A DNA stretch of 6,275 bases from Acidobacteriaceae bacterium (GTDB taxonomy: Bacteria > Acidobacteriota > Terriglobia > Terriglobales > SbA1). The notes under the pieces are model-generated. The model had not been told where the DNA came from. It saw nothing but the letters and a program-made list of their open reading frames with translations, and made no database searches. Positions 5,594 through 6,275 of the stretch are shown here, in pieces (position 1 is the stretch's first letter; each line of letters begins with the position of its first letter). Location: contig JAFAGX010000336.1 in NCBI GenBank assembly GCA_019237515.1, forward strand, positions 1 through 6,275. Reading direction: 5' to 3'. The translations under genes and the position numbers were made by a program.

Positions 5594-6275
5594 GTGGCTA
5601 CGGTCAGAAACACCCCAGAAATCCCCGAGGAACGCGAGCGTCTCGTTTCGGCCGCTTCTGTCGAGGATGATTCGTCGTTTGAGCTGAAACTGCGGCCACA
5701 GCGTCTGGCCGAATTCATTGGTCAATCCAAAGTCAAGGAAAACCTGGCAGTCGCGATTGAAGCAGCGCGTTCTCGCGGTGAGGCGCTGGATCATGTTCTG
5801 TTATACGGCCCACCAGGATTGGGCAAAACCACGCTGGCCAACATCATTGCCAATGAATTAGGCGTGGCATTTCAGCCGACTGCTGCTCCGCTGCTGCAAA
5901 TCAAAGGCGATCTCACCGCCATACTGACGAATATTCGCGACAAGCAAGTGCTTTTCATTGACGAAGTCCATCGCATGCAGCCAGCGCTGGAAGAAATTCT
6001 TTACCCAGCGTTGGAGGATTACAAGCTGGACATCATCATTGGGCAAGGGCCGGCGGCGCGCACGCACACCATGGAGGTGAAGCCGTTCACGTTCATCGGA
6101 GCGACGACGCGAGCGGGATTGTTATCGGCGCCGCTGAGGTCGCGCTTCGGCATTGTGTTGCGGCTGGATTTTTACACGCACGAGGATTTGCGGATCATCA
6201 TTGAACGCTCGGCGGACATCCTGGAGGTGGAAGTCGATGCTCATGGGGCGATGGAAATTGCCAGTCGATCGCGAG
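5594..6275 (+). CDS. ruvB: Holliday junction branch-migration ATPase RuvB (3' end beyond right edge)
   Basis: The first 227 residues of RuvB, the hexameric AAA+ motor that works with RuvA to drive branch migration during recombinational repair. GTG 5594 is the first start after an in-frame TGA. Visible are [19 protein letters not shown] (33-51), [16 protein letters not shown] with Walker A at 72-80, Walker B LFIDEVH (120-126), [19 protein letters not shown] (133-151) covering the RuvA-contacting hairpin, sensor 1 region IGATTRAG (168-175), and APLRSRFG (179-186) carrying the arginine finger. The segment [12 protein letters not shown] (96-107) differs from the common TSGPxLEKxGDL. About 110-120 residues, including the winged-helix DNA-binding domain, lie off the window. 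ruvA and ruvC are not seen upstream; the preceding gene is proline dehydrogenase, so ruvB is not in the classical ruvCAB order here. The call is secure. Confidence 0.96.
   Translation, partial: MATVRNTPEIPEERERLVSAASVEDDSSFELKLRPQRLAEFIGQSKVKENLAVAIEAARSRGEALDHVLLYGPPGLGKTTLANIIANELGVAFQPTAAPLLQIKGDLTAILTNIRDKQVLFIDEVHRMQPALEEILYPALEDYKLDIIIGQGPAARTHTMEVKPFTFIGATTRAGLLSAPLRSRFGIVLRLDFYTHEDLRIIIERSADILEVEVDAHGAMEIASRSR

Overview
The window looks like an ordinary chromosomal stretch from a Gram-negative soil-type bacterium, most likely an Acidobacteriota member (Terriglobia-like). This rests on protein character: a SpoIIE/RsbU-type phosphatase with an RNRLIVTYTFIGVVP membrane entry, a thioredoxin reductase, a secreted lipocalin-like protein, a short monofunctional proline dehydrogenase and a divergent RuvB. 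No database search was possible, so the taxonomic call is inference.

Layout. Positions 1-2021 (minus strand) hold a large membrane-bound HAMP plus PP2C/SpoIIE serine phosphatase whose C-terminus runs off the left edge. A compact divergent promoter region of about 0.1 kb separates it from a plus-strand pair: a secreted protein of unknown function (about 2136-2903) and a thioredoxin reductase, trxB (2948-3883). A minus-strand secreted lipocalin-like protein (3886-4392) meets trxB tail to tail with only 2 bp between the stop codons. After a 210-bp divergent leader region comes a monofunctional proline dehydrogenase (4603-5529, plus). Last is ruvB (5594 to the right edge, plus), truncated by the window end.

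How the genes relate. There is no obvious single pathway: sensing and partner switching, thiol redox, cell-envelope proteins, proline oxidation and Holliday-junction branch migration are side by side. Only the unknown gene with trxB, and proline dehydrogenase with ruvB, are close enough in the same orientation to share transcripts. No tRNA, rRNA, mobile element, CRISPR array or long repeat was seen.

The most interesting signals are in expression rather than gene content. Three genes (the phosphatase, the unknown secreted protein and ruvB) have a good -10-like hexamer ending 5 to 10 bases before the start codon and no Shine-Dalgarno sequence, which suggests leaderless or nearly leaderless mRNAs. 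The lipocalin gene instead has a clear Shine-Dalgarno sequence. The proline dehydrogenase start codon lies inside a short perfect hairpin, downstream of a longer GC-rich inverted repeat followed by T-rich sequence. I did not find a convincing undescribed multi-gene system.
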